NCBI GenBank assembly: GCA_904419145.1
Contig: CAJFQQ010000016.1
Span: 1-43,845 of the forward strand
Length of the DNA: 43,845 nt
Source of the DNA: an uncultured Oscillospiraceae bacterium
Lineage (GTDB): Bacteria; Bacillota; Clostridia; Oscillospirales; Oscillospiraceae
Direction of reading: 5' to 3'
Shown: positions 23,778 to 32,979 of the stretch, piece after piece
How positions within the stretch are numbered: position 1 is the stretch's first letter
Layout of the letters: each line of letters starts with the position of its first letter
The notes under the pieces: generated by a model
Database searches by the model: none
What the model was told of the DNA's origin: nothing
What the model saw: the letters and a program-made list of their open reading frames with translations, nothing else
Program-made: the position numbers and the translations under genes

Positions 23778-24506
23778 ATGCAGGTCTATGTTGCGGAAAG
23801 CTATGCGGATATGAGCCGGAAGGCGGCCAATATTTTGTCTGCTCAGGTCATCCTCAAGCCGGATACGGTGATGGGGCTAGCCACCGGGTCCAGTCCCGTG
23901 GGCACCTATCAGCAGCTGATCGAATGGTATAAAAAAGGCGACCTGGACTTCGCCCAGGTCCGCACGGTCAATCTGGATGAGTATGCGGGGCTGGCCCCGG
24001 AGCACAGCCAGAGCTACCGCCGTTTCATGCAGGAAAATTTCTTCGACCACATCAATATCCCGCGGGAAAACACCCATGTCCCCAATGGCCTGGCACCGGA
24101 TCTGGAGGCGGAATGCCGCCGCTACAACCAGGTGATCCAGAGCCTGGGCGGCATTGATATCCAGCTTTTGGGGATGGGTCACAACGGCCATATCGGCTTC
24201 AATGAGCCGGGTCAGGCCTTCGAGCTGGAGACCCATGTGGTGGATCTGACGGACAATACCATCGAGGCCAATGCCCGCTTCTTTGCCTCCCGGGACGAGG
24301 TCCCCCGTCAGGCCATCACCATGGGGATCAAATCCATCATGCAGGCACAGCGGATCGTGATGGTGGTCAGCGGAGCGGACAAGGCGGACATTGTCCGGGC
24401 GGCCTTTGCCGGTCCGGTGGTGCCCCAGGTTCCGGCCTCCATCCTCCAGATGCATCCCAATTTTATCCTGGTGGGAGACAAGGCCGCCCTGAGCAAGCTG
24501 GGATAA
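23778..24506 (+). CDS. nagB: Glucosamine-6-phosphate deaminase
   Basis: This 242-residue enzyme converts glucosamine-6-phosphate to fructose-6-phosphate and ammonia. Key residues are visible: the substrate loop GLATGSSPVGTYQQL (33-47), D67 in TVNLDEYAGL, and the catalytic cluster N136, H138 and E143 in GMGHNGHIGFNEPG. The length equals the short Bacillus-type enzyme, which lacks the allosteric extension. It has its own promoter and faces nagA across a shared terminator, so the two steps of GlcNAc-6-P use are transcribed separately. Confidence 0.96.
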   Translation: MQVYVAESYADMSRKAANILSAQVILKPDTVMGLATGSSPVGTYQQLIEWYKKGDLDFAQVRTVNLDEYAGLAPEHSQSYRRFMQENFFDHINIPRENTHVPNGLAPDLEAECRRYNQVIQSLGGIDIQLLGMGHNGHIGFNEPGQAFELETHVVDLTDNTIEANARFFASRDEVPRQAITMGIKSIMQAQRIVMVVSGADKADIVRAAFAGPVVPQVPASILQMHPNFILVGDKAALSKLG

Positions 24507-24522
24507 CGCAAACATCGACGAA

Positions 24523-24560
24523 AGCGCCCCCGCGGGAATCTTCCCGCGGGGGCGCTCTTG
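24523..24560. terminator. Bidirectional terminator between nagB and nagA
   Basis: AGCGCCCCCGCGGGAA and its complement form a 16-bp stem with a minimal TC loop, between two convergent genes. TCTTGTC follows on the + side. Confidence 0.8.
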
Positions 24561-24588
24561 TCTGTCCGTGTTACAGGAGCTTCGGCTG

Positions 24589-25674
24589 TTACTGCTGTAC
24601 ACCGTCCACATAGGTGGCCAGCATCTGCAGGGAGCCGTCCAGCACCACCAGGTCCGCCGCCTTCCCCTCCGCAATGTGCCCGGCATCGATGCCGGAAGCC
24701 AGGGCCGGGGCTGTGGAGGCGGCATAGACCGCGTCCTCCAGGGGCAGGCCGTACTGCACCACGTTGCGCAGGGCATCCAGCATGGAGATGGAGGACCCGG
24801 CGATGGTGCCGTCCAGCAGGGTCGCCCGGTGGTCCTTGACAATGATGGGCTGTCCGCCCAGCTCATAGGAGCCGTCCGGCATCCCCGCACAGCGCAGGGA
24901 GTCGGAGATCAGGTTCAAGGTCTCGCCGAACAAGCAGGCGGTGGCCCGGATCACCGACGGGTGGATATGGATACCGTCGCAGATCAGCTCCACGCTGGCG
25001 CCGCTGTCCAGAGCAGCCCCCACCACCCCCGGCGCCCGGTGCAGGAAAGCGGGCATGCCGTTGAAGAGGTGGGTGGCGTGGGTGGCGCCCCGCCGGAAGG
25101 CCTCCATGGCCGTGTCATAGTCGGCGGTGGTATGCCCCAGCGACACGGTACATTCCTTTGAGATCTCCTGAATAAACTCCATGGCGCCAGGCTCCTCACA
25201 GGCAACGGTCACCAGCCGCACCTGCCCGCCGCTGGCCTCGTTGAGACGGTGGAACATGGCGGTGTCCGGCTGGTGGAGATTGCAGGCCGCCTGGGCGCCC
25301 CGCTTTCCCATAGAGAGGAAGGGCCCCTCCAGATGGACACCGGCGCACTTGGCGCCTCCCTGCCGGCGAAAGTCCCGGATGGTATGCATGGCGGTGGTGA
25401 GCACCTCCTCCGGCAGGGTCATGGTGGTGGCCAGGTAGGAGGTGACGCCGTGGCGCGCGTAGTAGTCTGCCAGCGGCTGGAGGCCCTGGGGCTTCCCATC
25501 GCTGAAGTCCTCCCCCACTGCGCCGTGGGTGTGGATATCCACCAGGCCGGGGATCACATAGCGCCCGTCCCAGGCGCCGTCGTGTGCCCGGATGGAAGTC
25601 ACCGTGTCCTGAAAGACGATATCCCCGGTGATGAAGTGATGATCCACAAAAATCTTGACGTTTTTCAGTTCCAT
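24589..25674 (-). CDS. nagA: N-acetylglucosamine-6-phosphate deacetylase
   Basis: This 361-residue amidohydrolase removes acetate from GlcNAc-6-phosphate. The TIM-barrel metal site includes the H-x-H of VDIHTHGAVGED (H48, H50), E116 in HLEGPF, H181 in LGHTTADYD and H202 in THLFNGM. The catalytic D258 is in LISDSLRCAG. Length is slightly short but complete. It ends the leftward kinase-regulator-ROK-nagA unit. Its product feeds nagB, encoded convergently. Confidence 0.95.
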   Translation of the reverse strand: MELKNVKIFVDHHFITGDIVFQDTVTSIRAHDGAWDGRYVIPGLVDIHTHGAVGEDFSDGKPQGLQPLADYYARHGVTSYLATTMTLPEEVLTTAMHTIRDFRRQGGAKCAGVHLEGPFLSMGKRGAQAACNLHQPDTAMFHRLNEASGGQVRLVTVACEEPGAMEFIQEISKECTVSLGHTTADYDTAMEAFRRGATHATHLFNGMPAFLHRAPGVVGAALDSGASVELICDGIHIHPSVIRATACLFGETLNLISDSLRCAGMPDGSYELGGQPIIVKDHRATLLDGTIAGSSISMLDALRNVVQYGLPLEDAVYAASTAPALASGIDAGHIAEGKAADLVVLDGSLQMLATYVDGVQQ

Positions 25675-25683
25675 CGCTGTCCC

Positions 25684-27063
25684 TCACTTCCCCGCCGGCA
25701 GGCTGGCGGCGGCCACGGACTGCCCCACCCGGCGGAAGGCCTCGTCCGGCAGGGCCGGGAGGATCTTGCCTGCCAGCTCCGGATATTCCGCGTCCAGCAC
25801 CTTGCGGCAGGTCTCCAGAGTGAGATCGCCGCCCTTGCCGCTCATGACCCGTCCCAGCAGCAGCACATTTTTGCACTGGTAGAGATCGTAGTAGTAGGCC
25901 AGCGTATGCCCCAGGTACACGCCGATGGATTGATAAATGGCTGCGGCCAGGGGGTTCCCCTGCTCCATCAGGCCCTGGACCTCCTTCAGCTTTTCCGCAG
26001 GGGTCAGCTGCTCCGCCAGGGCGATACCCGCCCGCGGCGCCAGCTTGATGACGGCGTCCTGGGAGAAATATTTCACGCCGCAGCCGATATCGCCGCTCCA
26101 CTCGTCGGCCATGGCGTCCGGCGCTGCGTCCACCGGCACAAAGGCCAGCTCGTTGAGCCATCCGGTGATACGGCCCTGGCTGTCCACGAACCCGGCGGCC
26201 TCGCTGGTCCCCATGGCGATCCCCAGCACATTGTTCTCCCCCAGGCTCATGGCGCCGGCCAGGGCCGACACGTCGCCGTCGTTGATGACGGCATAGGGGA
26301 TATCCCCAAAGGTATCCTGAATGGTGCGGATAAAAATATCCTTGACCTGTGCGTCAAACTGCTCTTTAGGGACCTGCAGGAACAGAGAGGCGCTCATGGT
26401 CCGGTTGTCGATATAGATCCCGGCGGAGGAAACGCCCACCGCATCTACCCGGGGCAGGTGCGCCGCTGCGGATTTCAGCGCGGCCACGATGCCGTCGTAG
26501 TGGTACTGGGGGTCGGCGTTCAGCTTGGGATGCCAGACCACCTCCTCGGAGTAGACCACCTCCCCGTCGAGGACCGCGGAGACCTTTCGGTCGGAGCCGC
26601 CGGCGTCAAAGCCGATGCGGCAGCCCGCCAGGTGGCCGCCGATGGCCTTCGGCGCGTCCTTCGCCTCCGGAAGGCTGTCGCAGGCCACCACCTCAAAGGG
26701 GCGCTCGAACACATTGGACATGAAGTCCCGGTCAAAGGCGCGGCTTCCCGACGCGCTGTATGCCTGCCGCAAATGGTCATAGATGCCCTGGTCGCCGCAC
26801 ACGTAGATCCTGTAGCCGCCCTGTACCCACAGCATGGTCTTTACCAGGCGGTCCACATAGTACTGGTCCGCCTGGGCCATCTCCGGCGTGTCGTGGATCC
26901 GGGTCCGGCAGACGGCGATCTGGCCGTCTGCGCGCTCCACGGCGATCCCCAGCGGGCGGTCCGCCGTCCGCAGAAAGGCGCGGTTAAATTGCAGAATGGG
27001 AATAAAATTCGGGTCCAGCGGAGGAAGCTGGCCCACATGCACATGGATACCGTAACAGTTCAT
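25684..27063 (-). CDS. ROK/ASKHA-type sugar kinase with N-terminal extension
   Basis: This 459-residue protein has an ASKHA fold in its C-terminal two thirds. Phosphate-1 loop GFDAGGSDRKVSAVLDG lies at about 151-167, the likely base and adenosine region is in VINDGDVSALAGAMSLG, and the phosphate-2 loop is GIAMGTSEAAGFVDSQG. The classic ROK zinc cluster (C-G-C-G-G-C) is absent, though DIGCGVKYFS remains. About 145 residues precede the first kinase motif, far more than in a normal ROK kinase; this part has no family I know. The gene lies 9 bases before nagA, so an amino sugar such as GlcNAc or a disaccharide is the likely substrate. Confidence 0.75.
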   Translation of the reverse strand: MNCYGIHVHVGQLPPLDPNFIPILQFNRAFLRTADRPLGIAVERADGQIAVCRTRIHDTPEMAQADQYYVDRLVKTMLWVQGGYRIYVCGDQGIYDHLRQAYSASGSRAFDRDFMSNVFERPFEVVACDSLPEAKDAPKAIGGHLAGCRIGFDAGGSDRKVSAVLDGEVVYSEEVVWHPKLNADPQYHYDGIVAALKSAAAHLPRVDAVGVSSAGIYIDNRTMSASLFLQVPKEQFDAQVKDIFIRTIQDTFGDIPYAVINDGDVSALAGAMSLGENNVLGIAMGTSEAAGFVDSQGRITGWLNELAFVPVDAAPDAMADEWSGDIGCGVKYFSQDAVIKLAPRAGIALAEQLTPAEKLKEVQGLMEQGNPLAAAIYQSIGVYLGHTLAYYYDLYQCKNVLLLGRVMSGKGGDLTLETCRKVLDAEYPELAGKILPALPDEAFRRVGQSVAAASLPAGK

Positions 27064-27110
27064 GAAAAGTGCTCTCCTTCATTGATACCTGCCGCCCCGG
27101 CGGAGGCGGA

Positions 27111-28652
27111 TCATCCCTTTTCCGCGGGCTGATCCTTAAACTCGCTGGGTGCAATGCCGGTGTACTTTTTGAAAATTTTTGAGAAATAGCTCTGGCTGTT
27201 GAATCCGGCGGCATAGGCGACCTCTTTGACGCTCATTTCGCCGGCGGCCAGCAGCTTTTTGGCGTGATCCACCCGGACCTGGGTGAGGTATTCGGTAAAA
27301 TTGGTGCCGGTGTGCTTCCGAAACAGCTTGCTGAGATAGAACAGCGAGACATTCAGCTCCTCTGCCACGCTGTCCAGGGTCAGATCCTCCTGGAACCGGC
27401 TCTTCACAATCCGGATCGCCCCGGTCACGATCTGATTGGACTGCAGCTCCGCGTCGCGCCCCTGCTGGTTGATGAGGCTGATGAAGGAATTGGAGAGGAT
27501 CCCCCGCAGCGCGGCAATATCCTGCGTGGCAAAAATGTGTTCGGAGGAGATGGGCTGCAGCCCGTCCGTCTGCTCCGGGAAATGCCCCATCACCATAATA
27601 TACAGCCAGTAAGCCACCTCCTGTACCCAGCGGAAGGAGGCGGACAGGTGGAAGGAGGTGAAGAAGGTCTGCAGCTGGCTGGCAACGGCCTCCGCCTTGC
27701 CGGCGCGGATGCTCTGGACGATTTTCAGGGAGTTCTCCGTGATATATGCCAGCGCATTCTGCTCAGGCAGGTCGTGGCCGGAGTAGAAGGCCAGCGGAAC
27801 GCCGGTGATCGCGGCGTCCCTGGAGGCTGCGATGGCCTGCTCATAGGAGCGGCGCAGATCGTCCGCACAGCCTGCCACGCTGCCCACGCCGATCTGGCAG
27901 TGCCGCCCGCTGGTGCTCAGGGTATAGGACAGATGGCCCATGATCTCCTGCACCTGGGCCGGCCGGATGGTCTCTCCGCTGAGGGCCACGCAGACACAGA
28001 CCTCGCTGATCATCTCGCCGATGCAGCAGATCCCCATATTCTGCATGCGGGACTTGATCTCCCGCAGCAGAGGGCTGCCGGTATCCTGCCCACGCAGGGT
28101 AAAGACAAAGCCGGAGACCACCGGGATCTGCATGAAGTCAAAAATGGTGGCAATGGGGGTGTTGGAACGCATGGAGGCAATGGAGAGGACGCAGTCGCTC
28201 TCCAGCACCGGGCGGATGGCGTCGATCTTCGCCTGCTGGTACTGGGCCCGCTCCTTGCGGGAGCGGCTCTGGTTGATCTGCTGGACCAGGCCGTCCAGCA
28301 CCCGGTTGATGTCCTCCAGCCGGATGGGCTTCACCAGGAAGTCCTGCACATCCAGGCGCATGGCCTCCTGGGCGTAGGCGAACTGACTGTGGGCGGAGAT
28401 GATGACGAAGTAGGGGGTGCCGGGCAGCAGGCGGATCTGCCGGATCACATCCAGCCCGTTGATGCCGGGCAGGTTGATATCCATAAAAACAATGTCCGGC
28501 AGGAACTCCCGATAGACCTCCAGCGCCTGGATCCCGTTGACAGCGGTCCGGATCTCCTGAATGTCCTGGCGGTTGTATTTGAGCATCATCGTCAGGGCGC
28601 TCAGCTCGATCTCCTCATCCTCAACGATTAAAATGCGATAGGCTCTGCTCAT
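27111..28652 (-). CDS. YesN-type response regulator with AraC DNA-binding domain
   Basis: This 513-residue protein has a receiver domain with phospho-acceptor D58 (DIVFMDINLPGINGLDV) and K in DFLVKPIRLEDI. A long middle region follows (about 130-400). Two AraC helix-turn-helix units close the protein: LTLDSVAEELNVSLFYLSKL and VKEVAYAAGFNSQSYFSKIF. It sits 3 bases after the kinase stop codon (GGAGGAG site), so the two are a cognate pair. By location it should activate the amino-sugar genes on either side, including the ABC transporter. Confidence 0.93.
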   Translation of the reverse strand: MSRAYRILIVEDEEIELSALTMMLKYNRQDIQEIRTAVNGIQALEVYREFLPDIVFMDINLPGINGLDVIRQIRLLPGTPYFVIISAHSQFAYAQEAMRLDVQDFLVKPIRLEDINRVLDGLVQQINQSRSRKERAQYQQAKIDAIRPVLESDCVLSIASMRSNTPIATIFDFMQIPVVSGFVFTLRGQDTGSPLLREIKSRMQNMGICCIGEMISEVCVCVALSGETIRPAQVQEIMGHLSYTLSTSGRHCQIGVGSVAGCADDLRRSYEQAIAASRDAAITGVPLAFYSGHDLPEQNALAYITENSLKIVQSIRAGKAEAVASQLQTFFTSFHLSASFRWVQEVAYWLYIMVMGHFPEQTDGLQPISSEHIFATQDIAALRGILSNSFISLINQQGRDAELQSNQIVTGAIRIVKSRFQEDLTLDSVAEELNVSLFYLSKLFRKHTGTNFTEYLTQVRVDHAKKLLAAGEMSVKEVAYAAGFNSQSYFSKIFKKYTGIAPSEFKDQPAEKG

Positions 28653-28655
28653 TGT

Positions 28656-30149
28656 TCACTCCTCCACAGGCAGGCTAATGGTAATCAGGGTGCCGCAGTT
28701 TTCCTCGCTCTCGATGGTAAACTGCAGATCCGCGCCGAAGTACATTCTGAGCCGGCGGTATACATTGGTCAGGCCGATGCCTGTACCGTTTCCGCCGTTG
28801 CTGCTCCCAAGGCCCAGCTTGAGGCAGGACTGCAGCTCCTCCAGCTGCTCAGCCGACATGCCCACGCCGTTGTCCTCGATCTGGATGCGGGCATGGCCAT
28901 CCCGATAGCGGACCTTCAGGGAGATCACCGCCTCCTCCGTCAGGGGACCCACGCCGTGCTTGATGGCGTTCTCCACCAGGGGCTGCAGCACAATCGCCGG
29001 CACCTGCAGGGGCGGGATATCCTCCGCCACATCCACTACAAAGTCCAGACGCCCGGAAAAGCGCTTCTTTTGAATAAAAAGGTAGTTTTCGGTGGAGTTG
29101 ATCTCCTCCTGGAGCGTGGAGGTGGTGTTGCTCTTGTCCAAGGCATAGCGCAGGAACTCAGCCAGACGGTCAATGAGCTCGCTGGTGGTGGTATCATGGC
29201 TCAGATAGGCGCTCTTTGAGATCATGCTCAGGGTATTGAACAGGAAATGGGGGTTGATCTGGGCCTGGAGCGTGCGCAGCTCCGCCTGGGTCACCAGATT
29301 CTGCATGGTGAGCCGCTCGCTCTCCTGGCGCAGCACCATCTGCTCCAGCTGGGCGTTCTTTTTTACCACGTCGATGTTCTCCTCCACGTGGCTGGCCATC
29401 TCGGCAAAGGCGTCGGCCATGACGGCCAGCTCTGCGGAGGCCTGTCCGATGGGCTCCAGATGGAACTCGCCCCGCTGTACCCGGCGGGCGTTCTCCGTAA
29501 GGGTCTGGATCGGGCGCAGGATGCTCTTGCTGTAGAAACTGCTGACGGCCACCCCCACCAGAATCAGGATCAGCAGGGCCACAACCTGCATGACGCACTT
29601 CTGCTGCCAGCGGGCCTGAATGGCTCCGGCGTGCTTCTGCATAAACTCCGCCAGATAGTTGTGGTAATCCGTGGCTGTGTTGCGGATCAGGCTGCAGCGG
29701 TACAACAGCTCATTATACGTCTGATAACTGCTCTGCTCGCCCTCGAGATACGCATAGATCGGCTTTTCATAGTAGGCCATCATATTTTCCAGCAGCCCGA
29801 TCCGCCAGACCAGCTCCCGGTCGCCATTGGTACGGATCTGCTCCAGCTCGCTGCGGGCCGCCTTGGCCGCCTGCAGATAGGATTGATAGTCGGCAGTGTT
29901 GCCTGAGTAGACCCAGTCCCGGGCCGCGCTGTCCATCTCGTCAATGGCGGTATAGAAATTGGACAGGGAGCTGTTGCAGTCAAAAAACGTGCGGGTGCTC
30001 TGGATAACCTCCTGTGTAGAAACGACGGAGAGAAGCACTACGCTGACACAGAGAACAGCCGTCAGCATTAAAAATGCATAGAGCTGTGTCCGGATACTGG
30101 TACCAACCTTCAAAGCACTCGATCCTTTCTGTAGTAAGAATGAGGCCAT
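28656..30149 (-). CDS. YesM-type membrane sensor histidine kinase
   Basis: This 497-residue protein has transmembrane helices at about 21-43 and 187-207 around a helical extracellular sensor. HAMP follows (RPIQTLTENARRVQRGEFHL). H301 is in QAQINPHFLFNTLSMISK, the His_kinase (LytS/YesM) box. The ATPase has VLQPLVENAIKHGVG, DNGVGMSAEQLEEL and GIGLTNVYRRLRMYFG. I start at the ATG at 30149 because AGGAGGGG lies 10 bases upstream. A TTG at 30113 with AAAGGA is an alternative giving 485 residues. The kinase probably senses an extracellular sugar, possibly through the substrate-binding protein encoded just upstream. Confidence 0.92.
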   Translation of the reverse strand: MASFLLQKGSSALKVGTSIRTQLYAFLMLTAVLCVSVVLLSVVSTQEVIQSTRTFFDCNSSLSNFYTAIDEMDSAARDWVYSGNTADYQSYLQAAKAARSELEQIRTNGDRELVWRIGLLENMMAYYEKPIYAYLEGEQSSYQTYNELLYRCSLIRNTATDYHNYLAEFMQKHAGAIQARWQQKCVMQVVALLILILVGVAVSSFYSKSILRPIQTLTENARRVQRGEFHLEPIGQASAELAVMADAFAEMASHVEENIDVVKKNAQLEQMVLRQESERLTMQNLVTQAELRTLQAQINPHFLFNTLSMISKSAYLSHDTTTSELIDRLAEFLRYALDKSNTTSTLQEEINSTENYLFIQKKRFSGRLDFVVDVAEDIPPLQVPAIVLQPLVENAIKHGVGPLTEEAVISLKVRYRDGHARIQIEDNGVGMSAEQLEELQSCLKLGLGSSNGGNGTGIGLTNVYRRLRMYFGADLQFTIESEENCGTLITISLPVEE

Positions 30150-30211
30150 TGCAGAAGTACCCCTCCTGTAACAGCCCCATGCCATTGTGTTCCGGTATTT
30201 GGGATGGCACC

Positions 30212-30240
30212 AGTATAGCGCGGATTCGCCGGAAGCGCAA
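30212..30240 (-). promoter_or_regulatory. Promoter of the kinase / regulator / ROK / nagA unit
   Basis: Leftward TTGCGC (30240-30235) and TATACT (30217-30212) are 17 bases apart, about 60 bases before the kinase start. Confidence 0.65.
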
Positions 30241-30276
30241 TCGGTTTTCATCCCGGAGGCACGGGCGCAGCGAATT

Positions 30277-30316
30277 TGAAAAAGGACCGGCGGCCGGATC
30301 TGTCCCGGCCGCCGGT
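30277..30316 (-). terminator. Terminator of the first ABC transporter operon
   Basis: Arms ACCGGCGGCCGG and CCGGCCGCCGGT form a 12-bp stem. Reading leftward it is followed by CCTTTTTC. It separates the transporter operon from the kinase unit. Confidence 0.85.
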
Positions 30317-30349
30317 CAGCAGGGCTGTGCGGCTGGCGCAATTACTAGA

Positions 30350-31399
30350 TTATGCCTCGGGCAGGTCGACCTTTACCTTCAGCAGCTCGTTGTACTCGTC
30401 AACGTTATCCGTAGTCACCATCATGGTGCCGCCGTCGTTGATTACCTGCTCGGGGACGCGGCCCTCGGTGATGTTCTGGTACAGCCAGTAGGCGGCCTGG
30501 TAGCCGTAGTTCCAGAAGGAAACCACGGAGGTGCAGAGGATCTTGCCCTCCCGCAGGAGCTCCAGGTTCTCGTCGGTGTCGTCCACGCCCACGATGGTCA
30601 GGTTATCGGTGATGCCCAGCTCATCAGCGGCGGTGACGCAGGCCGCGGCGGCCTCGGCAGCCAAGTTGATGCAGACATTGATCTCAGGGTACGTATTGAA
30701 GGTGTTCAGCCACTCGTTGGTGCCGGTGGCCTTGTCGGACTTGGACAGGGTGGTGTTCACCAGCTCAAATCCGCCGGGATGCTGGGAGAAAGCCTCCTCC
30801 ACAGCGGCATTCTGATCCACATAGAACTGGGAGGTCAGGTCCGCGCACTGGATGGACATGACGATCTTCTCATCCTCGGGGATCACCTTGGCGACCTCTT
30901 CGTACATCAGCTGGGCCTGCTTCTCCAGGTCCTTGCCCAGGTAAGCCAGACGGCCCTCCAGGTCAGCGGAGTCGCTGTCCACCATCAGGACCTTGACGCC
31001 CTCCGCAATGGCGTTCTCCAGGGGGCTGATGGGGCAGATGCCCTGGGTGATGATGCCGTCAGCGCCCTGGGCCACAGCGGTATCCACCAGCTGTGCCATC
31101 TCCTCGGAGGAGAGACCCTGGGGACCGACCCAATCGCCCTGGACGCCCAGCTCCTCGCAGGCGGTCTCAAAGCCCTCCTTGGCGATCAGCCAAATGGGGT
31201 GGCTGAGCAGCGGGGAGACGAATACAAAGTGGAGATCCTCGGTGGTGGTATCGCCGGTGGTGTCGCCAGTGGTATCATTGGTGGTATCGCCGGTGGTGGT
31301 GTTGCCTTCGCTGCCGGTGTTGGTGCTGGTGTTGCTGCTGCAGGCCACCAGCGACAGCATCATGGCCAGTGCCAAGAGAAGCGCGGTAAACTTTTTCAC
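30350..31399 (-). CDS. Sugar-binding lipoprotein of a ribose-type ABC transporter
   Basis: This 349-residue protein starts at GTG (31399) with AGGAGGA placed 7 bases upstream. Lipobox LVAC is followed by a Thr/Asp-rich linker (about 22-53). The periplasmic-binding type 1 fold comes next: FVFVSPLLSHPIWLIAKEGF, VAQGADGIITQGICPISPLE, INVCINLAAEAAAACVTAA and IVGVDDTDENLELLREG. It belongs to the RbsB/CUT2 group. It is the last gene of the transporter operon. Neighbouring nagA and kinase genes suggest an amino sugar or its glycoside as ligand. Confidence 0.92.
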   Translation of the reverse strand: MKKFTALLLALAMMLSLVACSSNTSTNTGSEGNTTTGDTTNDTTGDTTGDTTTEDLHFVFVSPLLSHPIWLIAKEGFETACEELGVQGDWVGPQGLSSEEMAQLVDTAVAQGADGIITQGICPISPLENAIAEGVKVLMVDSDSADLEGRLAYLGKDLEKQAQLMYEEVAKVIPEDEKIVMSIQCADLTSQFYVDQNAAVEEAFSQHPGGFELVNTTLSKSDKATGTNEWLNTFNTYPEINVCINLAAEAAAACVTAADELGITDNLTIVGVDDTDENLELLREGKILCTSVVSFWNYGYQAAYWLYQNITEGRVPEQVINDGGTMMVTTDNVDEYNELLKVKVDLPEA

Positions 31400-31455
31400 T
31401 TTTCATTCCTCCTAATATTGGGTTGTAGGTATATACAAAGGCTTGCGCCGATGTA

Positions 31456-32979
31456 TCAGGTACCGGAAGCCGCCCGCATGAGATTGACCTCGTTGGCCTC
31501 GCCGCGGAGCATCTCGCACTGCACGACTCCCTTGCCCAGCACCACCAGCCGGTCGCACATGGCCAGCAGCTCAGGCATCTCGGAGCTGATCAGGATAATG
31601 GAGATCCCCATGTCCGTCAGCTCCTGCATCAACTTGTAGATCTCGGATTTGGTGCCCACGTCGATACCGCGGGTGGGCTCATCCAGCATCAGGATCTTGA
31701 TGTTGCTCATGAGCCACTTGGCCAGGATGACCTTCTGCTGGTTGCCGCCGGAGAGGTTGGTGATCTGGGTGTCCAGGGAGGGCGCCTTTACACTGAGCTT
31801 TTCAAAATACTCCTGGGCACGCCGGTTCTCCTCACGCTTGTCAACGAACAGGCCTTTCACCAGATCCCGGAGGCAGACCAGGGTCATATTCTCCCGGATG
31901 GACATGGTCCAGATAAAGCCGTTCTTTTTCCGATCCTCAGACAGGAAGCCAAGGCCGTGCTGAATCGCCTCGATGGGGCTGTTGATCGTGACTTCCTTTC
32001 CCTCCAGATAGAGCTTTCCCGCCTGCCTGGGCAGCGCGCCGAAAATGGCGCTGACCAGCTCAGAGCGCCCCGCGCCCACCAGGCCGGAGAGCCCCAGGAT
32101 CTCCCCCTTATGCAGGGAGAAGCTGGCGTCCTCGATAATGGACTTGCCGTAGGCAAAGGGGTGCGCTACCCGGAAGTGCTCCACCCGGAGGACCTCCTCG
32201 CCGATATTGGCCTTGCGGACAGGGTACATGGCGTCCAGATGGCGGCCGATCATGTCCTCAATGACCTTGGAGCTGTCGTAGCCGGCGGCCTTGGTATATT
32301 CGCTGATCTTTTCGCCGTCTCGGAACACCACGGTCCGGTCGCACAGGGCGAAGATCTCATCCAGCTTGTGGGAGATATAGATGCAGGAGATCCCCTTTTC
32401 CTTGAGCCCGCGGAGGATCTCCATCAGGCTGTTGGCCTCCTTCTCCGTCAGCACGGAGGTGGGCTCATCCAGGATCAGGATGCTGGGATTGCGGTAGAGG
32501 GCCCGGGCGATGGAGACCAGCTGCTGCATGGATGGATTCAGATTGCGCACGGTGACTTTCGTGTCGATATCCACCCCCAGCAGATCCAGGGCCGTACGGG
32601 CCTCCCGATGGACCTTTTTCCAGTCGATGAAACCCAGGGCGCTGCGGGGATAGCGGCCCAGGAGAATGTTCTCCCCCACGCTCAGATCCAGCTCCAGGTT
32701 CAGCTCCTGGTAGATCATGGCAATCCCGGCATCCTCGGAGTCGGCAGGGCTCTGGAACTTGCAGACCTTGCCGCCCAGCAGCAGCTCTCCCTCATAGGAA
32801 CCATAGGGGTAGATCCCGCTGAGAATTTTCATCAGCGTGGACTTGCCGGCGCCGTTTTCCCCCACCAGGGCCAGAATCTCATTGGGATACAGCTCCATGT
32901 CCACCCCCTTGAGGGCGACCGTGCCGCTGAAGCGCTTGATGATATTTTTGACAGATAGAATGGCGCCGCTCATATTCAT
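31456..32979 (-). CDS. Ribose-type ABC transporter ATPase (two fused nucleotide-binding domains)
   Basis: This 507-residue protein has two ATPase domains. Walker A is GENGAGKST in the first (about 40-48). The second has a degenerate loop GLVGAGRSEL, as is normal for RbsA-type proteins. Signature regions are LNPSMQQLVSIARAL and NLSGGNQQKVILAKWL; Walker B forms are ILILDEPTSVLTEKEA and MLDEPTRGIDVGTKSE. It overlaps the permease gene by four bases (ATGA) and has an AGGAGGG site. Confidence 0.94.
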   Translation of the reverse strand: MNMSGAILSVKNIIKRFSGTVALKGVDMELYPNEILALVGENGAGKSTLMKILSGIYPYGSYEGELLLGGKVCKFQSPADSEDAGIAMIYQELNLELDLSVGENILLGRYPRSALGFIDWKKVHREARTALDLLGVDIDTKVTVRNLNPSMQQLVSIARALYRNPSILILDEPTSVLTEKEANSLMEILRGLKEKGISCIYISHKLDEIFALCDRTVVFRDGEKISEYTKAAGYDSSKVIEDMIGRHLDAMYPVRKANIGEEVLRVEHFRVAHPFAYGKSIIEDASFSLHKGEILGLSGLVGAGRSELVSAIFGALPRQAGKLYLEGKEVTINSPIEAIQHGLGFLSEDRKKNGFIWTMSIRENMTLVCLRDLVKGLFVDKREENRRAQEYFEKLSVKAPSLDTQITNLSGGNQQKVILAKWLMSNIKILMLDEPTRGIDVGTKSEIYKLMQELTDMGISIILISSEMPELLAMCDRLVVLGKGVVQCEMLRGEANEVNLMRAASGT

